Shown: positions 25,396 through 34,510, counted from the first letter of the stretch. The stretch: DNA of 64,000 nt from Opitutales bacterium (GCA_030725715.1 JANRFG010000032.1:1-64000); one strand, 5' to 3'. The notes: generated by a model from the letters alone, not told the origin. Numbers and translations are program-made.

Positions 25396-28020
25396 TCACT
25401 TCACCTTCGCCCTCCGCCACACCTGCTTGTCCGGGGTGACGAGGATGACTTCGAGGTTCTCGCGTTCGGCGATGAGCTTGGCGGCTTCGAAGCCGACGGC
25501 CATGAGCGCGGTCGACCAGCCGTCGGCCTGCACGCAGTCCCGATGGAAGACGGCCGCGAGTTCGAGCGTCGTCGCGATCGGCTCGCCGGTCTTCGGTGAG
25601 ATGAGGTGCGAGACGGGCTTGCCGGCGGCCGCCTTGCGGGCGCGGTAAAGTCCGGAGACGCCCAGGGCGCGGTCGGTCAGGACGACGGTCTCCATCGTCA
25701 GTCTGGGTTGGAACGGGTCTTCGAGGCCGACCCGCCAGGTGCCGGCCGCGAGGATCTCGCCGCCGACCTCGATCAGGAATTCCTCGAGGCCCTCGCGACG
25801 CAGGATCTGCGCGGCGCGGTCGGCCGCGAAGCCCTGCAGGAGGGAGCCGAGGTCGAGACTCATTCCTTCGTGCTGTTTGGCGAGAGTGAGGTTGGTCTTG
25901 TCCAAGGTGAGTTTCTGCCAGCCGACCCGCGGGAGGGCCGCCAGGATCTGCGCCGACGTCGGCGTCGGCCGCTGGCCGTCGGGTCCGTAGCCCCAGAGCG
26001 CCGTCAGCGGGGCGATGGTGAGGTCGAAGCCGCCGTCAGTGGCGCGGCTGAGGCGCAGGCCCAGTTCGGTCAGCTCGGCGAGTTCCGGCGTGATGCCGAA
26101 GGGCTGGGTGGATTCGAGCTGGTTGAAGTCCGTGGTCGCCGACGAGGCGCGCCAGTGGGAGAGCGAGAATTCCACGCGGTTCATCTCCGCCTCGAGCTCG
26201 CGCTTGAGCAGTTCGGCGTCGACCTGATCACCACGCACCTTGACCGTCCACGTCGTGCCGAAGGCGGCTCCATGGAGTTCGGTGACCGGGCGGCGGGCGG
26301 AGGCGTCAGCCGGTTCGGCGGCGCTGGCGTCCCCTCGGGGGAAGAAGGCGATCGCCGCGCCCACGGCGAGCACGAGGGCCGCGAGGGTGTCGCGGCGAGC
26401 CCAACGTTCGTCGGTGCTGCTCGTGCGCACGAATTTCAGGAGGGCGCCGGTCGGGCAGCCGTACTTGCAATAGGCCTGCGGGACGAAGACCGAGGCCACC
26501 AGGCCGGCGATGGCCAGGCCAAGGGGGACGGCCACGGCGGTGCCGAGGACCCAGGCGTCGAAGGGTTCGGCTGCGCCCAAGGACAAGCGCGGCCAGGCCA
26601 AGGCCGCCAAAAAGGCCCCGGCGAGGGCCAAGGCGGGCAGTTTGCCCAGCCAGCCATGCCAGCGGGCGGGGACGGCCACATGGAGGCGCTTGAAGCCACC
26701 GAGGAGCTCCTGGGCGGCCCCATGGGGGCAGATCTGGTGGCAGTAGGACTGGCGGCGGGTGGCCCAGGGGATGAGGAGCGCCACGGCCGCCAGCGCCAGC
26801 AGGGCGGGGGCGGTGGCCCAAGGCAGGCCATGGCGGGCCCAGCCGGCGAAGAGGGAGAGCGAGAGCAGCTGGCCGAGCCACAGGCCGAGGCCGCCGACGA
26901 GGAGCAGCTGCCAGACCCGACGGATCCACGGGCGGGCGTGCAGCGAGGTGAACGTCATCAGCAACGCGCCGAGGATGAAGCCGCCGAGGGCGACGGACTT
27001 CCAGAACTGCTGGGCCGCTTCGCGTTCGCGGCGCCCGCCATGCTGGTCGTCGGCGAAGCGCGTCTGCAGGCCTTTGGCGATGGCATAGCTCGTGAGCGTC
27101 GCGCCGGCCACCGTGTCGAGTTCGGCCTTGCGGAAATCGAACTCCGCCCACTCGCGGGCGTTCCACTGCGTCAGCTTCGAGAGATAGGTGCGACCTTGCG
27201 GGTCGGGCTCTTCATCCTGGATGCGGCTGACGTAATCGGACGTATCGTAGGTGGAACGGAGCACGACCTTGCGGAGGCGGAGGGCGTCGGGCTCGATCGC
27301 GATGAGCGTCTCGCTCGGGCCGGCGTAGCCGAGGACTTCGTCGGCCGAGGGCGACGAGCGGACGACGTAGCCGACGTGCGCACGGTTGGCGCCGCGCACG
27401 AGGTTCCAGCCGAGGCGCGGGACGTTGGGCTCGAAGCTGGTCGCGTCCGGGAAGCCCGCCGTCTGGATCTCTTTCAGCGTGAGCGGGAGCGGGAAGCGCA
27501 GGGAGACGTAGTTGCCGGAGAGCCGCTGCTGGATCGATTCGGTGATCGCGTAGGCCGTGAGCGTCGAGCCGGCGTAGCCGTCGAGCTTCGGGGCCGGCTG
27601 CGCGGCGGGCCGCCAGGACTTGAAGGAGTCGTCGAACGCGGTCGAGCGTCGTAGCTGTTCGACGTGTTCCGGCGTGTCCTGGCTGGAGAGGATGCGGGTG
27701 CCGACGATCTGATCGCGCAGGTCGAGCGCCACGAGCACGTTGCTCGGTCCGGCGTAGCCGAGGATCGCGTCGGCGTCCGGCGAAGTGGTCAGCAGCCGTC
27801 CGAGCCGGTTGCCGGACTGGTCCTCGACGAGCAGCGTCTGGCTCGGGCCGGACTTCAGCCGCCGCGCTTCCGGGAAGAAGGCCTTGGCGTCGGCCAGGCC
27901 CAGGCGCGACAACGCCGACTCCGTGACCGGGGTCGTGCGTTGCAGCAGCAGCGCGGCGAGCAGCAACGCCCCGAGACGCCAGCCTCTGACCAGCCAGGCG
28001 CTGAGGCGGGGCGAAACCAT
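25396..28020 (-). CDS. NosR-like membrane flavoprotein/polyferredoxin fused to an ApbE FMN transferase
   Basis: An 874-residue fusion. Residues about 12-27 form a membrane anchor. Two FMN_bind domains follow, with flavinylation-type motifs AGSTLTA (150-156, candidate Thr155) and AGATLTS (305-311, candidate Thr310). A multi-helix membrane region (about 342-560) carries two iron-sulphur type motifs, CHQICPHG (C427, C431) and CKYGCPTG (C518, C522). Residues about 578-874 form a complete ApbE domain (FGTTWTV, DGGFDLTIAP, EVGGEI, SHLISPKTGEP, ADGWSTALMAVG). ApbE attaches FMN covalently to Thr in such motifs, so the protein may flavinylate itself. NosR/RnfG-type proteins move electrons across or along the membrane. 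In the ApbE core the usual DLGGIAKGYA-type segment reads DLGSLLQGFA. The start is ATG at 28018-28020. The FAD oxidoreductase gene lies 3 bases upstream, so they are probably co-transcribed. The electron partner is unknown. Confidence 0.92.
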   Translation of the reverse strand: MVSPRLSAWLVRGWRLGALLLAALLLQRTTPVTESALSRLGLADAKAFFPEARRLKSGPSQTLLVEDQSGNRLGRLLTTSPDADAILGYAGPSNVLVALDLRDQIVGTRILSSQDTPEHVEQLRRSTAFDDSFKSWRPAAQPAPKLDGYAGSTLTAYAITESIQQRLSGNYVSLRFPLPLTLKEIQTAGFPDATSFEPNVPRLGWNLVRGANRAHVGYVVRSSPSADEVLGYAGPSETLIAIEPDALRLRKVVLRSTYDTSDYVSRIQDEEPDPQGRTYLSKLTQWNAREWAEFDFRKAELDTVAGATLTSYAIAKGLQTRFADDQHGGRREREAAQQFWKSVALGGFILGALLMTFTSLHARPWIRRVWQLLLVGGLGLWLGQLLSLSLFAGWARHGLPWATAPALLALAAVALLIPWATRRQSYCHQICPHGAAQELLGGFKRLHVAVPARWHGWLGKLPALALAGAFLAALAWPRLSLGAAEPFDAWVLGTAVAVPLGLAIAGLVASVFVPQAYCKYGCPTGALLKFVRTSSTDERWARRDTLAALVLAVGAAIAFFPRGDASAAEPADASARRPVTELHGAAFGTTWTVKVRGDQVDAELLKRELEAEMNRVEFSLSHWRASSATTDFNQLESTQPFGITPELAELTELGLRLSRATDGGFDLTIAPLTALWGYGPDGQRPTPTSAQILAALPRVGWQKLTLDKTNLTLAKQHEGMSLDLGSLLQGFAADRAAQILRREGLEEFLIEVGGEILAAGTWRVGLEDPFQPRLTMETVVLTDRALGVSGLYRARKAAAGKPVSHLISPKTGEPIATTLELAAVFHRDCVQADGWSTALMAVGFEAAKLIAERENLEVILVTPDKQVWRRAKVK

Positions 28021-28023
28021 CGC

Positions 28024-30390
28024 TTACTCGGCGAGGACGAGCTGGAAGGCGTCGGCGTGGACGTTGCCCTTGGCGCCTTCGGAGGAAAGGACGAGGGTGT
28101 GGGTGCCGGCCGCGAAGGTGAACTTGCCGAGCGAGACGGGCTTGTCGATCTCGCCGGTCTTCTGGTTGAGGCGGAGCGCGACGGGCTTCTGGCCGGCGCG
28201 GTTGATCGTCAGCAGGGAGTTGCCGGAGCGGTTCTCATGGCCTTCCCAGTAGCCGCGCAGCTCGTACTTGCCGGCGGCCTTCACTTCGAAGGTATAGGTC
28301 GCGCGGTTGCCGGCGCCGGCGGCGTAGTGGTAGCCCGCGGCGAGGTGGGGGATGCCCTGGCCTTGGGTCCACTTGCCTTCGAACTTCGCCTGGGCGTCGT
28401 CGACGACGATGCCGCCGAGCTTGGCGAGTTCCTTGAGGTCGTCGGCGGAGAGCTTGGTGGGCGTGCCCTTGGTCAGGTCGAGGTTCATCCGGCCGACGGG
28501 CAGCTCCTTGAAGTCGGCGATCGACGTGTCGAGGAAGAGGTCGGAGCGCAGGTCGCTGCGGCGCATGCGGCCGGGCTGTTCCATGAGCTTGATGAGGTCG
28601 GGCAGGTGCTTCGCGTAGACGCCGCGCGGGTCGGTGTCCTCGCGGACGGCGAGGTAGGCGGCCTTGCCGACGACTTCACCCATCATGCCGATGGTGCGCA
28701 TCACGCGTACGGTGCCGAGGGCTTCGTGCGTGACGGAGATGTGGCGGCCGGCGAAGAAGAGGTTGTTGATGTTCTTGGAATAGAGCAGGCGGTAGGGCAG
28801 GGGGTAGCCGTTGCGACGGTCGACGGCGGCGATGTGCTTGCCGCTGGCGTCGACGTAGCCGAAGGCCGCGCGCGAGATGAACGGGTTCTCCGGGAACTTC
28901 TTGGCGTACTGCTCCTTGGCGTAGTGGAGGTCGATGTCCCAGGTCGTGGGCACGCAGCCGTCCGGGAAGTCGGTGCGCTGGACGATATGGTCCTTGTTCA
29001 GGATGATGTCGCCGTCGAAGAGGCGCGATTCGCGCGGACCGCCGACGTGCGAGGCCCACTTGAGCTCGGCGAGGGCGTACTTGTCCTTCTGCGGTCCGTT
29101 CTTCAGGGCGGAGAAGGCGCCGTACATGGCGCGGAAATTCCAGTCGCGGATGTATTCGAGGTCCTTGATCGGATCCTGGTCGAAGCCGGATTCCCAGAAC
29201 CACTCGGCCTTCATGAAGGGCTTGTCGTCGAGCTTGGACTTGGACTTCTGGAGGAGCGGGAAGTCGCCCATCTCGAGGGGCAGGGCCCACGGGGTGGCGG
29301 GCCAGGTCGAGGCCTGCGCTTCGTCCTGGTAGAACCACATGTTGGACATACCCATGCGCTTGTTCGGCTCGACGCGGTAGGTCGCGCCGGCGTAGGCGCC
29401 CACCCAGCCGTGGCCGGTGGTGTCGGCCACGAACTTGGCGCGGAAGACCTTCTCGCGGCCGGTCTTGACGTCGATGGCCTTCACGGCGGCGATGCGGTTG
29501 CCGGCCATGGTCACGCCGGTGGCGAAGTGGCCGAGGAAGAGGCTGATGTTCTTCTCCCTGCGGACGACCTGTTCCTTGAGCTCGTCGCCGAAGCTGTCCA
29601 CGCGGCCGGGGCTGTCGGGGGAGCGGTCGCCGATCTCTTCGATCATCTCGCCGAGGTGCGGGTACTTGCCGCGGGTGGTGCCGCCCATCGCCCAGACGCC
29701 GATCTCGGAGCTGCCGTTGCCGCCGAGGACGAAGCGGTCCTGGATGAAAGCGACCTTGAGGGACTGACGCGAAGCGGAGAGCGCCGCGCCGAGGCCGCCG
29801 TAGCCGCCGCCGACGACGACGAGGTCGAACTCACCCTGATCTTCGGCGCCCTTGGGGCTGTTCCACCGCGAGCGGGCCGCGACGAGCGCGGCGCCTTCGG
29901 GCGGGACGAACGAGGCGTCCTTGCTGAAGAGGATGGCGTCGGCGCGACCGGCGAAACCGGTGAGGTCATGCAGCGCGATCTTCACGTCGCCGGCGGGCAG
30001 GGTGACCCTGCCGCCTTCCTGCCAATGCCACTCGGCGCCCTTGGAGCCGAACTCGGCGGCGACGGGCTGTCCGTTGACGATCAGCTGGAAGCGGCCGGGG
30101 GTGCCGGGGGCGTTCCAGTGGGCGACCCAATCCTTGGTGCGCACCCAGACGCGGTATTCGCCTGCGGCGGGGATCCGGACGGTGCCGGTGGCGTCGGCGA
30201 CCGGCTTGCCGAGGCCGTGGGCCAGGAGGTAGGGCGAGCCGACGATGTTGGTGAAAGCCGTATCGAGCTTCCAGCCGCCCGGGGAGGCCAGGGATTCGGC
30301 TTCGACGAAGACCGTGTCGGCGGATTGGGCGCGGCCGGCGGCGGCGGCAAGCAGGGACAATCCGAGGAGGGAAAGCACGCGGGGGGACAT
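28024..30390 (-). CDS. Secreted FAD-dependent oxidoreductase with carbohydrate-binding-like flanking domains
   Basis: A 788-residue secreted protein with signal peptide at 1-22 (LLGLSLLAAAAGRAQS). Residues about 25-155 look like a beta-sandwich binding module (VFVEAESL at the start, then GEYRVWVRTKDW). A Rossmann-type FAD domain begins near 178 with VVVGGGYGGLGAA (181-193) and GGNGSSE (213-219), typical of the FAD_oxidored family common in Planctomycetes and Verrucomicrobia and sometimes labelled xanthan-lyase-like. The C-terminus (about 690-788) is a second beta-sandwich (GKYELRGYWEG; GTHTLVLSSEG). The substrate is not known; a role in polysaccharide processing is an inference. I set the start at 30390 because it gives the signal peptide. 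The frame continues upstream to 32187, but only through repeat DNA and over another gene. It lies immediately upstream of the NosR/ApbE fusion, so electrons could pass between the two (speculative). Confidence 0.9.
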   Translation of the reverse strand: MSPRVLSLLGLSLLAAAAGRAQSADTVFVEAESLASPGGWKLDTAFTNIVGSPYLLAHGLGKPVADATGTVRIPAAGEYRVWVRTKDWVAHWNAPGTPGRFQLIVNGQPVAAEFGSKGAEWHWQEGGRVTLPAGDVKIALHDLTGFAGRADAILFSKDASFVPPEGAALVAARSRWNSPKGAEDQGEFDLVVVGGGYGGLGAALSASRQSLKVAFIQDRFVLGGNGSSEIGVWAMGGTTRGKYPHLGEMIEEIGDRSPDSPGRVDSFGDELKEQVVRREKNISLFLGHFATGVTMAGNRIAAVKAIDVKTGREKVFRAKFVADTTGHGWVGAYAGATYRVEPNKRMGMSNMWFYQDEAQASTWPATPWALPLEMGDFPLLQKSKSKLDDKPFMKAEWFWESGFDQDPIKDLEYIRDWNFRAMYGAFSALKNGPQKDKYALAELKWASHVGGPRESRLFDGDIILNKDHIVQRTDFPDGCVPTTWDIDLHYAKEQYAKKFPENPFISRAAFGYVDASGKHIAAVDRRNGYPLPYRLLYSKNINNLFFAGRHISVTHEALGTVRVMRTIGMMGEVVGKAAYLAVREDTDPRGVYAKHLPDLIKLMEQPGRMRRSDLRSDLFLDTSIADFKELPVGRMNLDLTKGTPTKLSADDLKELAKLGGIVVDDAQAKFEGKWTQGQGIPHLAAGYHYAAGAGNRATYTFEVKAAGKYELRGYWEGHENRSGNSLLTINRAGQKPVALRLNQKTGEIDKPVSLGKFTFAAGTHTLVLSSEGAKGNVHADAFQLVLAE

Positions 30391-31089
30391 GGGAGTATTA
30401 GATGCCGAGGGGGCGGGAGAGTTCCAGAGGAAAAGGGGTGGAAGAAAGGGGGAGGGGTAGGGGCGGGGGTGCTGAGAGTATCGAGTATGGAGTATCGAGT
30501 ATCGGGGGAGTGCCTGCCTCGGGGTAGGGGCAGCACCGCGTGCTGCCCTAGTTTGCCATGGGTAGGGTCGGGACCGCGTCACGACATAGCGTGCTGAATT
30601 GAGGGCTGAATTGAGGACAGATGACAGATGGCTGAATCGATGAGGGAGGACTGAGTAGAGGACTGCGTTGAGGACTGAATGGAGGGCTGAATGGAAATAT
30701 CCCGCCACCTGCCACCCGGGGCTGCCACCCGAAACGGGGAGATGGCTGCATCGATGACGGATGACAGAGGGCAGATGACGGATGGCGAAGCTAATCGCGG
30801 AGGGCTGAATGGAGGGCTGCGTTGAGGACTGAGTGGAGGGCTGAATGGATGATTCCTGCCACCCGCCACCCGGGGCCGCCACCTGCCACCTGAAATGGAT
30901 GCTATCTGATCCTCCGGTTTCCGGTCTCCCTTTGAGTGGGTATATGCCTCGAGGTAGGGACGTGATCACTATCGCGTCCTCCCCCTTGGGTTGAGATTTC
31001 GTTAGGACAGCACGTGGTGCTGTCCCTACCCGAGGCCTGAGTCTGCCCTCGATTCGGTACACGACTCGGTCTTCTATTCTGTCATCCCC
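30391..31089. repeat. Gene-free spacer 3: near-complete forward composite element with a second 12-mer block
   Basis: A 699-base spacer between divergent genes, so promoters for both must lie in it. It contains four GAGTATC-type heptamers (30476-30503), a hairpin (30528-30548, arm GGGCAGCAC, loop CGC), the 30-bp module (30561-30590), GATGACA-type heptamers, and four 12-mers (30646-30693). After GCCACCT-type heptamers it has a second set of four 12-mers (30800-30847), the CCGGTTTCCGGTCTCCC segment (near 30915), and hairpins at 30958-30979 (arm GGACGTGAT, loop CACT, one T-G pair) and 31005-31025 (arm GGACAGCAC, loop GTG). No gene is seen; the open frames here are repeat read-through. Confidence 0.87.
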
Positions 31090-31890
31090 ATGAGCCTCCG
31101 TCTGATTGCTTTGCTTTGCGTCGCTACTTCCTTCGCCGCCGAAATCCCGACCGCCGGGCTGTTGGTCGATCTGGATCCGGCCAAGAATATCACGCTCGAT
31201 GCGCAGGGTCGCGTGACCGCATGGAAGAGCCAGGCCGGTCCCGCCGAAGCGCGCGACTTCGTCGGTCAGCCGAAGGGACGCACGGAACCGACCTCTGGTC
31301 TGCCGTCGGTCGTGAAGGAGCCTCGCGCCGCGCTTTCGTTCCGTCAGCAGGAACTGGTCTGCCACGACGAAGCGGCCTTCGACGGACTCATCCGCGGCTC
31401 GGGCTGCACGTGGGTCGCGGTGATCAGGGTCTACCCGCAGCGCGTCGGCCTGAAGGACGTGAACTCCTTCTTCGGCAATCTGCGCAACGGCCAGAAATAC
31501 GAAGGCCTCTGGGGCTGTCTCGATGACGATAATACCGTCTGGTGGGGCGCACGTAACGGACTCACCTTCGGCCGTTTCGACGTCAATAACCCCAAGCTCG
31601 TCGGCCCTAAGCTGGAAGAGGGACGATTCCATTTCCTCGCCGGACGCATGGGCGCCGGACAGGCCGAAGCGAAACTCGAATTCTTCGTCAACGACCTGAA
31701 GCCCTGCGCCACGGCGCAATTTCCGATCAATCCCCAGGCCGACGCCTCGAAACTCGCGATCGGCCAGGAGCGGGACGCGATCCAGCATCCCGGCAAGGAA
31801 TCCTTCGACGGCGAGATCGCCCGCTTCCTCCTGTGGGATCGCCCGCTCACGGATCAGGAGTTGAGGTCGGTGTTTGAGGGAGTGCGTTGA
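31090..31890 (+). CDS. Secreted LamG/concanavalin-like domain protein
   Basis: A 266-residue protein with a Sec signal peptide (MSLRLIALLCVATSFAA, cleavage before EIPTAG). The body has the pattern of a LamG/laminin-G-like jelly-roll domain as found in many verrucomicrobial secreted proteins: a GLLVDLDPAKN opening, the middle segments SFRQQELVCHDEA and WVAVIRVYPQ, and a C-terminal strand set (FDGEIARFLLWDRPLTDQE). Such domains usually bind glycans or act as adhesion modules. No enzyme motif is seen. The ATG at 31090 starts the signal peptide. It is flanked on both sides by composite repeats and is convergent with the next gene, so it is probably transcribed alone. Similar LamG domains occur inside the two large cytochrome proteins of this window. 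Confidence 0.8.
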   Translation: MSLRLIALLCVATSFAAEIPTAGLLVDLDPAKNITLDAQGRVTAWKSQAGPAEARDFVGQPKGRTEPTSGLPSVVKEPRAALSFRQQELVCHDEAAFDGLIRGSGCTWVAVIRVYPQRVGLKDVNSFFGNLRNGQKYEGLWGCLDDDNTVWWGARNGLTFGRFDVNNPKLVGPKLEEGRFHFLAGRMGAGQAEAKLEFFVNDLKPCATAQFPINPQADASKLAIGQERDAIQHPGKESFDGEIARFLLWDRPLTDQELRSVFEGVR

Positions 31891-32316
31891 GAATCGATGA
31901 CTGAATCGATGACAGATGACAGAGGGCTGAATGCTCAGAGTATCGAGTATTGAGTATCGAGTATAGGGGGAGCGCATGTCTTGGGGTAGGGTCAGCACTG
32001 CGTGCTGACCTAGCTGCCTCGGTTGACCGCCGAGGGCTGAATGGATGATGCCTGCCACCCGACAAGATGACGGAATCGATGGCAGATGACTGATGACAGA
32101 TTTCCCGAACCTGCGCCTGAACCTGAACGCCCGAACCAGACACCTGACTGCCGAGACCTGAGACCTGAAAATGGGCACCCCCGCCAATCATCCGGTTTCC
32201 GGTCTCCCTTTGAGTGAATGCTTCCTGGCCAACCGGCCAACTGATCAACGGATCAACTTATCCAGCCCTAGCCCTAGCCCAAGCTCTGTCCCTCGCGGCA
32301 GCCACGCTGCCGCGCC
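31891..32316. repeat. Gene-free spacer 4: forward composite element plus a GGCCAAC module and hairpin
   Basis: This 426-base spacer lies between convergent genes. It has GATGACT-GAATC-GATGACA heptamers from about 31895, four GAGTATC-type heptamers (31938-31965) and a hairpin (31990-32010, arm GGTCAGCAC, loop TGC). A single 12-mer near 32030, a GCCACC segment, a run of CCTGAA-type hexamers (about 32105-32165) and the CCGGTTTCCGGTCTCCC segment (near 32190) follow. The right end has a GGCCAACCGGCCAACTGATC-type stretch (near 32227; related to 63757), AGCCCT hexamers (32262-32280) and a perfect hairpin (32294-32314, arm CGCGGCAGC, loop CAC). No gene is seen. Confidence 0.85.
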
Positions 32317-32862
32317 TCACTTCTTCCCCTTCTGGAAGCCCTGCTGGAGGCGCTGCTTCATGCGCTCTTCGACGGCGTCGAGGACCTTGTCGACGACGTC
32401 GGCGGTCAGTTCCTCATCGGCGGCGAGCATGGCCTCCTTGGTCGCCTTGCGGACGTCCTCGGCGGCTTCTTCGAACTGCGGCCGGAGGTTCCGCTTCTCG
32501 TCTTCGGAAGCGTATTCGGCCTCCTTGCGGAGTTCGGCCTGCTTGGCGCGGGCGGCCTTGACGCCGTCGTCCTGGAAGGTCTTGAAGAGAACCATCCGGC
32601 ACTTGTTGAGCTGCTCCGGTGTCACGCCTTCGATCTCTTCGGGCAGGAAGCCGCCGGTCTTGCCGCCGAACTTCGGGGTGCCTTGTTTGCGCGGCACTTC
32701 CGGCACATCGCCTTCGGGTGCCTTCGGCTTGGCGGCGAATGGAGCGCCCTCCGCCTTCGGCTGTTGGACCGCGGCCTGGGCGGGCTGGCGGGCTTCCATG
32801 ACGAAGTAGGTGGAGGCGGAACCGACGGCGGCGGCGAAGAGGAGGGGGAAGAGTTTTTTCAT
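32317..32862 (-). CDS. Small secreted helical protein, one copy of a domain shared with the next gene
   Basis: A 181-residue protein of unrecognised family. The N-terminus (MKKLFPLLFAAAVGSASTYF) is a signal peptide or membrane anchor, followed by a Pro/Lys-rich linker (about 27-75). Residues about 78-170 form one charged helical domain: GVTPEQLNKCRM, then RAKQAELRKEAEYAS, then RPQFEEAAEDVRKATKEAM. The same domain appears twice in the neighbour at 33204-34124, so these are paralogues. It resembles the general style of Spy/CpxP-like periplasmic helical proteins, but I cannot assign it to that family. I chose the ATG at 32860-32862 because it opens the hydrophobic segment; the longer frame upstream is repeat DNA. 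Repeat-filled spacers lie on both sides. Confidence 0.82.
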   Translation of the reverse strand: MKKLFPLLFAAAVGSASTYFVMEARQPAQAAVQQPKAEGAPFAAKPKAPEGDVPEVPRKQGTPKFGGKTGGFLPEEIEGVTPEQLNKCRMVLFKTFQDDGVKAARAKQAELRKEAEYASEDEKRNLRPQFEEAAEDVRKATKEAMLAADEELTADVVDKVLDAVEERMKQRLQQGFQKGKK

Positions 32863-33203
32863 GGGGTTGCTTGATGAACCCCTGAAGGAGGGAAAAGTTG
32901 CGGGAAGGAGGGATGACTGAATCGATGACGTAGGGGTGAATCGACCACTGAGGACTGAATGGAGGGCTGCGTTGAGGACTGAATAGAGGGCTGAATTGAT
33001 AAGTCCCGCCACCTGCCACCCGGAGCTGCCACCTGCCACCCGAAATGGGACGATGACTGAATCGATGACGGATGACAGATGGCAGATTTCCTGCACCTGG
33101 ATGCCTGAACCAGACACCTGACGGCCGAGACCTGAGACCCGAAAGAAATGCCCGTTAGAAACCTCGTATCCTCTTGTCCACGCGCCCTCGGGCCCTCGAC
33201 CGA
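32863..33203. repeat. Gene-free spacer 5: partial forward composite element
   Basis: This 341-base spacer contains four 12-mers (32950-32997; second unit GAGGGCTGCGTT), GCCACCT-type heptamers (about 33008-33042), GATGACT-GAATC-GATGACG heptamers (about 33051-33083), and the CCTGAACC / GAGACCTGAGACC segment (about 33090-33140). The GAGTATC, hairpin and 30-bp modules are missing. No gene is seen. Confidence 0.83.
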
Positions 33204-34124
33204 CTATTTCTTCTCCCCGAACGGGAAGGGCTTGAGCGGGGTCTTGGTGGCCTTCTTCTTGCCCGCCTTCTCGATGGCTTCGCGGCCGCGCGTCTCGACG
33301 GCTTCGTAGATCTTCTCGAGGGTCTCCTTGGAAAGGTCGGGCGCGGCCGCCGCGATGGCGGCGAGGTTGGCTTTGCGGAGGTCGGACTGGAGCTGCTCGA
33401 AATCGCCGCGCATGTTCTTCTTCTCCTCCGGCGAGAGGAACTCGGCTTCCTTGCGGAGCTGGGCCTGCTTGGCCTTGATCTCCTTCACTTGCGGGTCGCG
33501 TTGCGCCTTGAACGCGGCCATCCGGAATTTGCGCATGTCTTCGGCGGACACGCCTTCGACGTCGGCGAGCAGTTCGGCCGGTCGCATGGGCTTGGCGTCC
33601 GCTTCCTTGGCCGTCGTCTCCGCGACGGGCTTGGCTTCTTCTTTCGGCATCTTCGCGGCGGCGGCGCGCTCTTCGGCGGACGCCTTCTCCTGGGCCGCGC
33701 GGGCGGCTTCCTGTCCGCGTTTCTTCACTAGCTCCTCGATGGCGTTGAGGGTGAGGACGAGCGGATCCTTCTCGATGGACGGATCGAACTTCTGCACGGC
33801 CTCGAGCGTGGCTTTCACCATGGCATCGCGGGCGGCTTCGAATTCGAGGCGCAGGTCTTCGGCCTCGTTGCGTCCCTTCACGAAGCGGCCGCGTTCCTTG
33901 AGGTCGGCGAGGCGCTTGCGGGCGGCGGCGACCGCCTTGTCCCCGGAGGTGGCCACGAGCGCCCGGCGGATCTTGGCCAGCTGTTCGTCGGGGACGCCGC
34001 TCACGCTCTCGGGAAGCGCGACGCCGGGCCGGGCCGCCTTCTTGGCCGGCTTGGCCGCCGGTTCATCGGCGGCCTGGAGGCAGGGGGCGAGGAGGGCGAG
34101 GGCGAGAAGGGGGAAGAGGCGCAT
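33204..34124 (-). CDS. Secreted helical protein with two copies of the paralogous domain
   Basis: A 306-residue protein with signal peptide MRLFPLLALALLAPCLQA (cleavage before ADEP). Two copies of one charged helical domain follow. Copy 1 begins GVPDEQLAKIRRALV (about 42-140). Copy 2 begins GVSAEDMRKFRMAAF and continues with KAQLRKEAEFLSPEEKK (about 192-290). A Lys/Ala/Glu-rich linker joins them. Copy 2 is the closest relative of the single domain in the gene at 32317-32862. The C-terminus is basic (KKKATKTPLKPFPFGEKK). The function is unknown; a periplasmic role follows from the signal peptide. It sits in a row of four similar small secreted genes, each on the minus strand and each in its own repeat-bordered unit. 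Confidence 0.88.
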   Translation of the reverse strand: MRLFPLLALALLAPCLQAADEPAAKPAKKAARPGVALPESVSGVPDEQLAKIRRALVATSGDKAVAAARKRLADLKERGRFVKGRNEAEDLRLEFEAARDAMVKATLEAVQKFDPSIEKDPLVLTLNAIEELVKKRGQEAARAAQEKASAEERAAAAKMPKEEAKPVAETTAKEADAKPMRPAELLADVEGVSAEDMRKFRMAAFKAQRDPQVKEIKAKQAQLRKEAEFLSPEEKKNMRGDFEQLQSDLRKANLAAIAAAAPDLSKETLEKIYEAVETRGREAIEKAGKKKATKTPLKPFPFGEKK

Positions 34125-34510
34125 GCGAGTGATACACCGAAAAGCGAGAAAGGTTTTAGCGGTTGGCGGTTAGCGGATGGGAATGGTGGAGGACTGAATC
34201 GATGACGGATGACAGATGGCTGAGTCGATGACTGATGCCGGAGGACTGAGTGGAGGTCTGCGTTGAGGGCTGAATGGAGGACTGAATAGATGAAGCCTGC
34301 CACCCGCCACCCGGGGCTGCGCCCGCCACCTGAGAAGAGGACTGAATCGATGACAGATGACGGATGGCGGAATTCCTGAACCTGCACCCGAGCCCGTGCC
34401 TGATTCCTGATGACCGATGCCTGAGGCCTGAAAATGGGCACCTAGCCAATCTGCCCTCCGTCCTCTGTCATCGACTCAGCCATCTTCTCGGCGACAGCTA
34501 TGCTGCCTTC
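34125..34510. repeat. Gene-free spacer 6: forward composite element without the GAGTATC part
   Basis: This 386-base spacer contains GCGGTTG-GCGGTTA-GCGGATG heptamers (34159-34179), GATGACG-type heptamers (about 34200-34240), four 12-mers (34241-34288, second unit GAGGTCTGCGTT), GCCACCC-type heptamers (about 34297-34335), a second GATGAC block, a CCTGAACCTG-type stretch (about 34375-34435), and a decayed hairpin (about 34490-34507). No gene is seen. Confidence 0.83.

Noticed and set aside
25606-30597. Long plus-strand frames (25606-27654 and 27664-30597) opposite the NosR/ApbE and FAD oxidoreductase genes
   Set aside because: They are low-complexity shadows of well-supported minus-strand genes.
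30391-32316. Short frames in the spacers with Ser/Pro/Gln-rich products (for example SPQRSPPFSPP and QSSTQSSTQ patterns)
   Set aside because: They are read-through of the 12-mer and heptamer repeats, and the 12-mer keeps one frame open. They have no start context and no relation to proteins.
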